Shown here: positions 25,228 through 33,800 of the stretch, piece after piece | Numbering within the stretch: the first letter of the stretch is position 1 | Layout: each line of letters begins with the position of its first letter | From: Christensenella tenuis | GTDB lineage: Bacteria > Bacillota > Clostridia > Christensenellales > Christensenellaceae | Length of the DNA: 64,000 nucleotides | NCBI RefSeq assembly: GCF_014287795.1 | Contig: NZ_JACOON010000006.1 | Span: forward strand, 186,001 to 250,000 | Direction: 5' to 3' | Notes under the pieces: model-generated | The model's input: only the letters and a program-made list of their open reading frames with translations | The model's database searches: none | What the model was told of the DNA's origin: nothing | Made by a program: the position numbers and the translations under genes

Positions 25228-26730
25228 TTATTGCACAGATTTTACAGCCAACTGCATAACAGCTTCCTGCGAAAGTTCGTCCTTTTCAAGCATGCCTGTC
25301 ATATAGCCTTCATGCATGACGTAAACGCGGTCGCACATGCCGATGAGCTCCGGGAGCTCGGACGAGACCATGATAATGCTTTTTCCCTGCTTTACCAGTT
25401 CCATCATCAACTGGTAAATTTCGCTCTTGGCCCCGACGTCGATGCCGCGCGTCGGTTCGTCGAGGATCAGGATATCGGGTTCGCGCACCATCCATTTCGC
25501 GAGGATGACCTTTTGTTGGTTGCCGCCGGAAAGCGAGAACACCTTGGTGTCGAGCGTAGGCGTTTTGACCCGCATTTTTTCGCACATGGAGCGTACTGCG
25601 TCAAATTCTTCCTTTTTATACCAGCGGCCTTTCCTGATAAATTTATCCAGAGCCGCCAGCGCAATATTTTCCTTCACGCTCAACAGCGGAACGATGCCGT
25701 ACCTGCGGCGGTCTTCGGACAGCATGGCGATGCCGCTGCGCACCGCGTCTTGCACGTTCCTTATTTTGACTTCCTGTCCCTTCACGAAGATCGCCCCGCC
25801 ATCATAGCGGTCAAGGCCAAAAAGCGCGCGCATGACCTCCGTCCGTCCCGCGCCCATCAGTCCTGCAAATCCAACGATTTCTCCTTTTTTCACATAGAAA
25901 TCCATATCATGGAAGGTTGCTTCGCTGGTGAGGCCTTCCACACGGAGCATTTCGTCCGTAACTTCAACCTCTTCTTTGGGATACTGGTTTTCAATCTTGC
26001 GCCCTACCATTAGTTCGATGACCGTTTTTTCATCGATATCGGAGGCCGCGTGCGTCTCGATCACATTGCCGTCCCGCAGGATGGTGATATCGTCCGCGAT
26101 CTTGAAAATTTCATCCATTTTGTGTGAGATATAGACAATGCTTGCGCCGCGCTGTTTGAGTTGTTCGATCTTTTCAAACAGCCTCTCCACCTCTTTGGAA
26201 GTAATCGCCGAGGTCGGCTCATCCATGATAATGATATCCGCATTGAAGGAAACCGCCTTGAGGATCTCGATCATTTGGATATCTGAAACGTTAAGGCTGC
26301 GCAGTTTGGTATCCGGCGCATAGGAAAGCCCCTCCTGTTCCAGAAGTTCCGTAGTTTTTTTACGGACAGCCTTCCAATCGATCACGCCCCTGCTTTTCAT
26401 GGGCCAATGTCCGAGGCAAATATTTTCTTCGAGCGTAAGGTCCGGCACGAAAGACAATTCTTGGTAAATCATCGCGATCCCCATGTTCCGCGCGTGCAGC
26501 GGATCGCGGATTTTAACTTTCTGGCCGTCCACGAAAATATCGCCTTCGTCTTCCTTGTAAATCCCGTTGATAATTTTCATCAGGGTGGATTTCCCTGCCC
26601 CGTTTTCACCGCATAATACGTGGGTTGTACCGCGGCGGAGCTGGAAGCTCACGTCGTTCAGGGCTTTTACCCCGGGAAATGATTTTGAAATGTGTTGCAG
26701 TTCCAACTTAATTGCTGTAGTTTCAGCCAT
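25228..26730 (-). CDS. Sugar ABC transporter ATP-binding protein (RbsA-type, two ATPase domains)
   Basis: 500 residues with two fused ATPase modules. The first has Walker A 'GENGAGKST', and Walker B 'IIMDEPTSAI'. The second has the usual modified Walker A region around 'GLMGAGRTE', signature 'LSGGNQQKV' and 'LILDEPTRGIDVG'. This is the standard RbsA/XylG/MglA layout. The ATG at 26730 follows GGGAGG and is chosen over an upstream in-frame start at 26793 that would overlap the SDR gene. It powers import by the neighbouring permease and lipoprotein. Confidence 0.94.
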   Translation of the reverse strand: MAETTAIKLELQHISKSFPGVKALNDVSFQLRRGTTHVLCGENGAGKSTLMKIINGIYKEDEGDIFVDGQKVKIRDPLHARNMGIAMIYQELSFVPDLTLEENICLGHWPMKSRGVIDWKAVRKKTTELLEQEGLSYAPDTKLRSLNVSDIQMIEILKAVSFNADIIIMDEPTSAITSKEVERLFEKIEQLKQRGASIVYISHKMDEIFKIADDITILRDGNVIETHAASDIDEKTVIELMVGRKIENQYPKEEVEVTDEMLRVEGLTSEATFHDMDFYVKKGEIVGFAGLMGAGRTEVMRALFGLDRYDGGAIFVKGQEVKIRNVQDAVRSGIAMLSEDRRRYGIVPLLSVKENIALAALDKFIRKGRWYKKEEFDAVRSMCEKMRVKTPTLDTKVFSLSGGNQQKVILAKWMVREPDILILDEPTRGIDVGAKSEIYQLMMELVKQGKSIIMVSSELPELIGMCDRVYVMHEGYMTGMLEKDELSQEAVMQLAVKSVQ

Positions 26731-26758
26731 AGTTCCCTCCCCCTTGTTGAAATTGAAA

Positions 26759-27523
26759 TTAAATACATGTATAGGCGCCGTCCACAACCACATCGCTGCC
26801 CGACGTATATCCAGCCGCCCTGCTCGCCAGATAGAGGATTGCCGGCATCAGTTCTTCCGGATCTCCCATGCGGTGCATCGGGATCAGCGGCATCCACGCA
26901 TCCCGCAGTTCCTTTGGCGTATCGGCCGACATTGGCGTTGCGATATAGCCTGGGCTCAAACTGTTTACGCGGATGCCCGTTCCGGCAAATTCTGCCGCAA
27001 GGGAACGCGTCATATGGATCACACCCGCCTTCGAGGCATTGTAGGAGACCTGCCACTGGGGTATGTTCGCGATGCTGCCCGACATAGACGCCATGTTGAT
27101 GATGCTGCCGCCCGTTCCCTGTTCCAGCATAATCCGGATGGCGCTGCGCGCCACAATGAATTCACCCGTCAAGTTTACGTCTACTACCTCCCGAAATTCT
27201 TCCACAGCCGCATCCATCGTATCCTGATGCATACAGATGCCCGCATTGTTGAAGACGATGTCGAGCGATCCGGACCGGGCTACAACCTTACGCAGAGCCT
27301 TCTCTACCTCGTTTTCACTGGTCACGTCCGTCTTGAGATAATAGGCTTTTCCGCCGTCCTGCTCGATGAGTGCAACTGTTTCATCCGCGCCCGACCGGCA
27401 CAAAACAGCGACCTCTGCTCCAGCTTTCGCAAGCCCCCGCGCGACCACCTGGCCGATCCCGCGGCCTCCGCCCGTTACAACAGCTACCTTGCCTCCAAGG
27501 CCAAATAAATCCTCCAAGTACAT
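26759..27523 (-). CDS. Short-chain dehydrogenase/reductase, first gene of the carbohydrate operon
   Basis: 254 residues, classical SDR. The cofactor loop is 'TGGGRGIGQ', with 'NNAG' and the catalytic Ser-Tyr-Lys triad as S of 'MASMSGS' and 'YNASK'. After beta-2 it has 'LCRSGAD', an Arg that leans toward NADPH. Related enzymes interconvert ketoses and polyols (sorbose reductase, arabinitol dehydrogenase, gluconate 5-dehydrogenase). It starts behind GGAGGGGG and is the first gene after a near-perfect sigma-A promoter. With the zinc dehydrogenase it could carry out an oxidation-reduction epimerisation of the imported sugar or polyol. Confidence 0.88.
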   Translation of the reverse strand: MYLEDLFGLGGKVAVVTGGGRGIGQVVARGLAKAGAEVAVLCRSGADETVALIEQDGGKAYYLKTDVTSENEVEKALRKVVARSGSLDIVFNNAGICMHQDTMDAAVEEFREVVDVNLTGEFIVARSAIRIMLEQGTGGSIINMASMSGSIANIPQWQVSYNASKAGVIHMTRSLAAEFAGTGIRVNSLSPGYIATPMSADTPKELRDAWMPLIPMHRMGDPEELMPAILYLASRAAGYTSGSDVVVDGAYTCI

Positions 27524-27668
27524 CTTCAGTCCCCCTCCGATTATTCATTCGTAAGCTTTATTCAATTCGTTTTTTTCAGATACAAGCCGCTTGATTGGAT
27601 GCAGCCATGAACATGGTTGCGGGCAGGAGCTTCCGTTCCGCCCGGTAGAATTTTCAAATCCAATTCGT

Positions 27669-27697
27669 ATTATAGTTTCTCATTAGGAAATTGTCAA
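27669..27697 (-). promoter_or_regulatory. Consensus sigma-A promoter of the carbohydrate operon
   Basis: TTGACA (27697-27692), 17-base spacer, TATAAT (27674-27669): a perfect match to the consensus on the minus strand. A promoter this strong would need a repressor. The transcript has a leader of about 140 bases before the SDR gene, in which I see no known riboswitch. Confidence 0.9.
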
Positions 27698-27717
27698 CAT
27701 AAATATTTCTTATTAAG
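27676..27717. repeat. Two direct repeats 30 bases apart flanking the -35 box
   Basis: TTTCTCATTAGG at 27676-27687 (inside the spacer) and TTTCTTATTAAG at 27706-27717 (just upstream of -35) match at 10 of 12 positions and are exactly 30 bases apart, about three helical turns. Candidate operators for the repressor of the carbohydrate operon. Confidence 0.6.
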
Positions 27718-27839
27718 ACATTCGCTATTTATTTTCATCTATTTTCCCTATAATTTAATGGGGATATACCATTGATTGAGATATCATAATAACAAGACCG
27801 TTTTTTACGGCAAAACGTGTATAAACAAAGGACGAAATA

Positions 27840-28205
27840 ATGAACCGAATTCGGGATTTACGGCAGAAAAATCACCTGACCCAAGAAGATCTTGGGCGGC
27901 TTTTAAATGTCCAAAAATCCGCGATTTCAAAATACGAAACAGGCAAGATTCCCCTGACGGACGAAACGATCCGGCAGATGACGAAGATTTTCGGCGTGAG
28001 CGCGGACTACCTGCTGGGGCTTGAAAGCGTCCCGGAGCGTTCCTATTGGGAAACACGGCTTTCCGCTCTTAAGGATGACAGCCTCCGCGATTTGGAAAAA
28101 TATATTGAATTGCTGGAACTGCGTGACCAACAGGCAAAAAGCTCTCCCGACAAAAAATATGGAGCCTCGAATACGTTCGCATCACAAAAAAAATCTGCGC
28201 TATGA
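27840..28205 (+). CDS. XRE-family transcriptional regulator
   Basis: 121 residues. The helix-turn-helix domain covers ~1-60 ('TQEDLGRLLNVQKSAISKYETGKIPLTDE', closing with 'IFGVSADYLLG'), and the C-terminal ~50 residues are helical and polar. It starts at ATG 27840 behind AAAGGAC. It is transcribed divergently from the carbohydrate operon and shares its 316-base intergenic region, so it could control that operon, although XRE proteins next to sugar operons are less usual than LacI or ROK proteins. It is monocistronic and ended by a strong terminator. Confidence 0.85.
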   Translation: MNRIRDLRQKNHLTQEDLGRLLNVQKSAISKYETGKIPLTDETIRQMTKIFGVSADYLLGLESVPERSYWETRLSALKDDSLRDLEKYIELLELRDQQAKSSPDKKYGASNTFASQKKSAL

Positions 28206-28230
28206 GAGGTTTCCCGAAAAAGAAAAAATA

Positions 28231-28279
28231 GAATTCCCCATTTTATTTCCTGTCAAGGAAGCAAAATGGGGAATTTTTT
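28231..28279 (+). terminator. Terminator after the XRE gene
   Basis: Stem AATTCCCCATTTT (28232-28244) with its complement (28263-28275), 18-base loop, followed by a T-run. The rest of the gap to 28485 holds nothing I recognise apart from the -10 and ribosome binding region of the next gene. Confidence 0.85.
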
Positions 28280-28485
28280 GATTCTTTTGTTTGGTCAAGC
28301 ACTGTCGCTTTCGGCGGATCAGGTTTTCATTGAGTTCTTTTTTTGCGCTTTCTTACAAAAGGCGGTTTATCCATTATGGTCGAAACCCGAAATAAACATC
28401 CACACGTAAGCGCGCGGCCAGCCCATACATAAAAGAGAGGCCAAACCGTGAAACAAATGGTATAATAAGGAAAAAGGAGATCCGT

Positions 28486-28920
28486 ATGGAAAAGCGCAGC
28501 CCCAAAATCACGCTTGCAACCATTCTTGTGACGGCCATTGTCCTTGCTGTGGTGGCCTGCATGTTTATTTATGGAGAAGAGCCGCTTTCCGTAGGCGTGG
28601 AGGGAGACGAAATCGTGATCCGCGGAATGTACGGCCTTTCCGTTCCGCTTGCGGACGTGGAATCAGCATCCCTTGCGGAGCAGTCCATCGGGGAAATGTT
28701 TCCCCATGCAACGCGTACCAACGGTTACGGCGGCTTCGGCGGTACGCTCAAAGGAACCTTCCATTCCGATGGGGCCGGCAGCTTTATGGTGTTTGCCGGC
28801 GAGGGGGCAGCGCCCACGCTTCGCATCGCACGAAAGGACGCTATGGATATTTACATCAGTTTCCCGGACGAAAAAAAGACCCGGGCGCTGTACGATAGGC
28901 TGCAAGAGCGCCTTTCCTAA
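28486..28920 (+). CDS. Membrane-anchored bacterial PH-like domain protein
   Basis: 144 residues. One N-terminal membrane helix (~9-28) is followed by an external, mainly beta domain: 'LSVGVEGDEIVIRGMYGLSVPLADVESASL' and the closing 'ISFPDEKKTRALYDRL' helix resemble the bacterial PH-like family (bPH_5), where a seven-stranded barrel ends in one helix. Role unknown; such proteins may act in membrane or envelope stress. It starts behind AAGGAG and is the first gene of a four-gene operon with YbaK, GNAT and ArsC-like genes, 31 bases before the next. Confidence 0.7.
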   Translation: MEKRSPKITLATILVTAIVLAVVACMFIYGEEPLSVGVEGDEIVIRGMYGLSVPLADVESASLAEQSIGEMFPHATRTNGYGGFGGTLKGTFHSDGAGSFMVFAGEGAAPTLRIARKDAMDIYISFPDEKKTRALYDRLQERLS

Positions 28921-28951
28921 CGCAATTATTTTTTATCAGGAGAATCATCTT

Positions 28952-29425
28952 ATGGCAATCGACAAGGTAAAAGAGTATTTTAAAGCATACGGACGGGATG
29001 GGGACGTCCTTGAATTCCCCACTTCCAGCGCAACGGTGGAGCTTGCCGCGCAGGCCTTGGGCACCGAGCCTGCACGCATCGCCAAGACGCTTTCCTTTCG
29101 CGTAAGCGACAGATGCGTATTGGTGGTATGTGCGGGGGACGCAAAAATCGACAATCCCAAGTACCGCGCACAGTTTTCATGCAAGGCGCGGATGCTGTCC
29201 GCAGATGAGGTGGAGAAGATGACCGGTCACGGAATCGGCGGGGTGTGTCCATTTGCCAACCCGGAAGGCACCCGTGCTTACCTGGATATTTCCCTCAAAA
29301 GATTTGGTACTGTTTTTCCCGCCTGTGGGAGCGAAAATTCAGCCATCGAACTCACACCGGACGAACTATTCCAATATGCAAATGCCGCCGGTTGGGTGGA
29401 CGTATGCAAGGGGTGGCAGGAATGA
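28952..29425 (+). CDS. YbaK/EbsC-family aminoacyl-tRNA deacylase-like protein
   Basis: 157 residues. The YbaK fold is recognised by 'FPTSSATVELAAQALGTEPARIAKTLSF', the 'VVCAGDAKIDNPKYRAQF' strand-helix and the glycine-rich 'GHGIGGVCPF' loop, with the conserved Lys of 'IAKTL' as expected for trans-editing deacylases. Family members hydrolyse mischarged tRNAs such as Cys-tRNA(Pro). The ATG at 28952 has CAGGAGA upstream and is chosen over a much longer in-frame start. Its TGA overlaps the ATG of the GNAT gene. It is one of three YbaK-fold genes in the window. Confidence 0.88.
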   Translation: MAIDKVKEYFKAYGRDGDVLEFPTSSATVELAAQALGTEPARIAKTLSFRVSDRCVLVVCAGDAKIDNPKYRAQFSCKARMLSADEVEKMTGHGIGGVCPFANPEGTRAYLDISLKRFGTVFPACGSENSAIELTPDELFQYANAAGWVDVCKGWQE

Positions 29426-29946
29426 TCCTGCAAACGGAGCGTCTTTTGCTGCGCGAAATGACGCAAGAGGATTTCCCTGCCCTATGCCGGATTTTGCAGG
29501 ACGAAAAGGCAATGTATGCTTACGAGCACGCATTCACTGACAGTGAAGCGCACGACTGGCTCGACCGCCAGATTGCCCGCTACAGGCAGGACGGCTTCGG
29601 GCTGTGGGCCGTTGTTTTAAAGGAAACGGGGCAAATGATAGGCCAGTGCGGCATCACATGGCAGGATGCGTTGGGCATCCGTGTTCCGGAAATAGGGTAT
29701 CTGTTTGAGCGTGCCTTCTGGCACCACGGTTATGCTACCGAAGCGGCACAAGCCTGCCGGAACTATGCGTTCCGCATCCTTGGCATGGACCGGGTTTATT
29801 CGATTATCCGCGATACTAACTTTGCGTCGCAAAGCGTCGCAAAACGAAACGGCATGTCGGTCTGCGGCTCGCTCGTCAAACATTATTACGGCATGGATAT
29901 GCCGCACCTTGTTTTTTGTATTTCCAAACAGAAGGAGGATTTTTAA
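29422..29946 (+). CDS. GNAT-family N-acetyltransferase
   Basis: 174 residues, RimJ/RimL-type. It opens with 'LQTERLLLREMTQEDF', the usual start of this group; the acetyl-CoA loop is 'FWHHGYATEA', and 'SQSVAKRNGM' is the conserved late helix ('N-x-x-S...-x-x-x-N-G'). It may acetylate an N-terminus, an antibiotic or a small amine; the target cannot be told. The ATG overlaps the YbaK stop (ATGA), and its own TAA shares a base with the next ATG (TAATG), so the operon is tightly coupled. Confidence 0.88.
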   Translation: MILQTERLLLREMTQEDFPALCRILQDEKAMYAYEHAFTDSEAHDWLDRQIARYRQDGFGLWAVVLKETGQMIGQCGITWQDALGIRVPEIGYLFERAFWHHGYATEAAQACRNYAFRILGMDRVYSIIRDTNFASQSVAKRNGMSVCGSLVKHYYGMDMPHLVFCISKQKEDF

Positions 29947-30293
29947 TGTTACTGGTTTGTTATCCCAAATGCAGCACTTGCAAGAAGGCGGAAGCATGGC
30001 TGAAGGAGCATGGTTTTTCCTGCGAATACCGCGATATCAAGACGCAGAACCCTACCGAGGCGGAACTGCGCGAATGGCACGCAAAAAGCGGCCTTCCCTT
30101 AAAGCGCTTCTTCAACACCAGCGGCCTTGCCTATAAAAACCTGAACCTCAAAGAAAAACTCTCTTCCATGACGGAAGCAGAGCAGTTTACGCTGCTTGCG
30201 GCGGACGGAATGCTCGTGAAGCGGCCAATTTTGATCGGCCCGCACGGCGTGCTTGTTGGGTTCCGTGAAAAGGAATGGGAAGCACTGCTGTGA
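29946..30293 (+). CDS. ArsC/Spx-family thioredoxin-fold protein
   Basis: 115 residues. 'CYPKCSTCKKAEAWL' carries the CxxC redox motif (C9 and C12 of 'CSTC') of the Spx/MgsR/YffB branch of the ArsC family, and 'KRPILIGPHGVLVGF' is the usual C-terminal cis-Pro region with the conserved Arg. It may be a redox-sensitive RNA polymerase binder like Spx or an arsenate reductase-like enzyme; sequence alone does not decide. The start follows AGGAGG, one base overlapping the GNAT stop. It is the last gene of the operon; no clear terminator is seen before the minus-strand fragment that follows. Confidence 0.85.
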   Translation: MLLVCYPKCSTCKKAEAWLKEHGFSCEYRDIKTQNPTEAELREWHAKSGLPLKRFFNTSGLAYKNLNLKEKLSSMTEAEQFTLLAADGMLVKRPILIGPHGVLVGFREKEWEALL

Positions 30294-30372
30294 CGGCCCC
30301 TTGGGGTTTGGCGCGCCCGGTTTTCAAATCACCGGTTCCGTCTGTACGTCTCCCACAAGCCGCGCGATTGTC

Positions 30373-30831
30373 CTATCCTGCTCCCATGTCCGCAGAAAAC
30401 TGGCCGCCACACGGTCGTTTTCCGGTACAGCGCCTGCTCTCCGGCGTATTTTTCCATACAGTAAACATTTCCCGGCAGAGCCGGTGGTATTTCATATGCG
30501 CCTTAAAGGGCGCATCGGCCTGACGCATGCAGACAGATCGCCTGCTACCCGTACTAAGCGGGCCGCCTGAATACGGTATCTTCAGTTGTTCTCCATACTT
30601 ACCTCTATCCAATTGCCCTTTGATATATTCTGCTATCTTCTTCTCGTTCTTTCCTACCGTATAATTATCCGGGTTCGCTCCCGCTGCTTTCAGACACGCG
30701 TTCACCAACGCTTTCTGCGCATCCGTCAGTTTGTTCCATGCGTCTTCCCCGCCGATGATCTGCGCGTAATTCGCGGCCGTCACAGAAGCGGAGGTTGTCT
30801 CCGCTTCTGTGTTGATACAATTCCCTTAGCT
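30373..30831 (-). pseudogene. Truncated fragment of a secreted or modular protein
   Basis: The minus-strand frame is open from just past the stop of the surface-protein gene (about 30831) to 30373. The first ~70 codons look like genuine protein ('YAQIIGGEDAWNKLTDAQKA', then 'EKKIAEYIKGQL'), a small helical domain of the kind found at ends of extracellular repeat proteins; the rest reads like translated non-coding DNA. There is no start codon with a ribosome binding site except a poor GTG at 30783. It may be a detached C-terminus of an older surface protein. I do not recognise the domain. Confidence 0.35.
30781..30811 (-). repeat. Perfect 13-base inverted repeat after the surface-protein gene
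   Basis: CACAGAAGCGGAG and its exact complement with a 5-base loop, 22 bases past the stop codon of the surface gene. There is no T-run, so it is more likely an mRNA 3' stabiliser or a rho-dependent or weak terminator. Confidence 0.6.
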
Positions 30832-30832
30832 G

Positions 30833-33800
30833 TTATTTTTCCTGATGGGCTGTTTTCTTTAATTTCCGCACTGCGGAAATGAGTGCCGCCATGCCTGCGG
30901 CGGCGGCCAAAACGTATTGTAGCACAGACGTTTCGTCTCCTGTTTGCGGCGCGCCGTCCAGTCCGTCAGCCGGTGTTTGCCCGGTTCCTGTTCCTGCTCC
31001 GCCTGCCGTCTCTTGCAGTTCTTTATGATTTTCATAGTCCGCTCTTGCAACTCCGCCTGCCGCAATAATTCCGACTGTGCCGGAGGAGCGAACGGAATAT
31101 CCTTCTGCATTTTCCTGCGTTACTTCATAAGCTGTCCCTTCCGGCAGCCCAACGGCCAGTATGCTCTCTCCCCCTTTCAAGGCAAATGACGCAACGCCGT
31201 TTATAAATGTCATATCCCCATAAGTTCCGCTAATTCCGGAATCGTTTAGGGTAACTGTGAAACCAAACTCCCGGTTCGGTTCCGCGCCGTTTCCCGACAA
31301 CGTGAGGCTTACTGACAGGCTCCCTGTCCCAGTCTCCGGAACTTTTTCTTTCCAATAAACCGCAAAGGGTGAAAAACTCCCGCTGGTTTGGTTTCCTGTT
31401 AAATGGAATACCACATTTCCATCCGATATTTCGGCATTAATCACCTCTATTTCGGCCTGTTCCACTTGATTTTCCATATCTCCCCGGTATTCCCTGTGAA
31501 GCCCCTTAAAATGCAGTACCTGCGCTGTAAAACCGTTTTCGTTTACCCCTTCCGGGCATGGCCAGTATATCGTGATATCCGCGCCGTCATTTGCGCTTAC
31601 CCAGGCGTTCCCGTCGTTCTCGTTTACAAGGTCAAGGTACTTGAACTCCGAATTTTCGTTTGTCAGGACGAAGCCATCTTTTGCCGCCCGGTCAATCAGG
31701 AGCTGTTTGGTGTCTTCCCCATTTTCCCCGGGAATCAAATCGTCGAACAGCAGGGATATCTGCGGCATGCCGGAAATACTGCTGCCCAGTACGCCCAGTT
31801 CTTCCCTCCCGTTCGTATAATAAACGGTTCCCGCCGGGATGAGAGCCGCCCCTATGCCGTCCTGCGTATTGATCTCTTCTTCCAAAGCGGTAACCGGCTT
31901 TGTAATGTCGGCTTCTTTCTCAATGACGCCTTCCGGGTCCGATACATTTCTGACGGTCAGCGTCCCGCTCCCGGTCTGGATATCCACGCTGTTTCCATCG
32001 GAAGAACTGACAGACAGGCCTTCAGTGTTGACCGTAATCTCATATTCGCCTGCGACCGCATCATTTTCAGCCATTTCGCCGCCGCTGCGGACAAGGCTTC
32101 TCATGGAGGCGCTTTCTTTCAGCGTAAATCCGGCGTCCAGCCACGGCAGGATGACAATATCCCCAGATTCGGTTCCATTTTCGAGCGTATATTCCGCACC
32201 GTCCACTTCAAACGTGAGCTTTGACAGTTCCACTTCGTCCTCCGCTTCGATTTGATAGCGAACCGTGGGAAAGGTATCGCCGCTTATGGAATCCCCTCCG
32301 GTATATGCAATCATGTTCTGCGGGGTGAGAACGACGGTTTGTCCGGTATCCGGTGTTTCCACTTCGCTCCACGACCCCACCAGCGTTACATTTTCGTTGG
32401 GCATGATGAAACTGCTGTTTTCAACTTCCGTATAATCCGGGGACTTCACTATCCAGCCGGAAAATTCATAACCTTTCAGGCTTGGCGCCTGCGCGACCGT
32501 TACCCGGGAATAATATGGGGCTGCCTCTGTCTCGGGAAGCACGGCCGCCGCCCCCTGCGGTACGTCGCCTTCATACTGATAAATTACATTGTGCAGGGCT
32601 GCCCGATAATAAATTTTCAGCGGATTCTCCTCTGTAGCCTCTGCCGCGGTGGCGCTCAAGCGGTGAAACCCGTAGTTTTCATCGTAGACATAGTGAACGC
32701 CCAATATCTCAGGCTGGCTTCCTGTAATATCCTCCCAACCTAATTCCTCGCCGTCAAAGGTTAGGTGGCTGATGCTTACTGTATCACCGGGGAGCGCCCA
32801 TCCCCCCTGGCCTTTCTCGTATTCCATCCAATCTTTTTCATTGGTGTCCGGGTCTATGTATTCGTAATAAACCTCATAATACCACGCCTGTTCCAACGAC
32901 ACCGGCCCTAAGGTCAGCAAATGGTCTTCCGTACTTCCCGAAAACGAAACATAACTGGGGACCTCCGTTTCATGCCCTTCATAGCGCGGAACCGACCCGT
33001 CAAGGGAACCGTCTTCAAACCATTTTTCAACGCCCGGCAGCCCGCACGAACTTGCTTCGGGCAGGGTAAATACCGTATTCCCGCCGCCGTAGCTCCCTAC
33101 GTCCGCCCCGGCGTCTCCCGCCTGGTTATTATAAATGGCTCCGCCCGTCATCGTGAAAGTACCGTTGCTATTTGCCACGCCGCCCCCGGTGGACGCGGCA
33201 GTATTCTCCGTTATCGTGCCACCCGTCATGCGCAGCGTGCCGCTGGCCATATTGGCCGCTCCGGCTCCATCGGGAGCGGAATTCCCTGTAATGACCGCTC
33301 CGGCAATCTCGGTCTCCGTCCCCACATTCATCAAACCGCCGCCGGCAATGCCCGCAGTATTTTCCGATACAGTTACGCCTTGCCCAAGCACGGTCACGCC
33401 GCTCATGCTTTGTATGTGCAGTCCGCCGCCGTAACTTTTGCTGCTGTTCTTTTGCACTACAGTGTTGGAAATATTCAGCGTCGACCCAGTTGTCAGCAGA
33501 GCCCCGCCCCCATAACTATCCGCATTGGCCATAGTCGCCGTATTGCCTTCTATCACGCAGTCTGTAAGGCTGACGGAGGCCCTTGTTCCATAAATCCCGC
33601 CGCCATGCATCGCCGTATTCCCCGCTATAGTCGTTCCCGCCGCGGCAAATGAACTTCCAGATGCGCTGTATACCCCTCCTCCATAGCTGTAATAACCGGT
33701 ATGGTCCAAATCATAAAAAGCCATATTGCCGCTGATTTCTCCGCCTTCGATTTCCACCTCGCCTCTGTTGTAGATACCCCCGCCGCCGTTTCCGCTGGTG

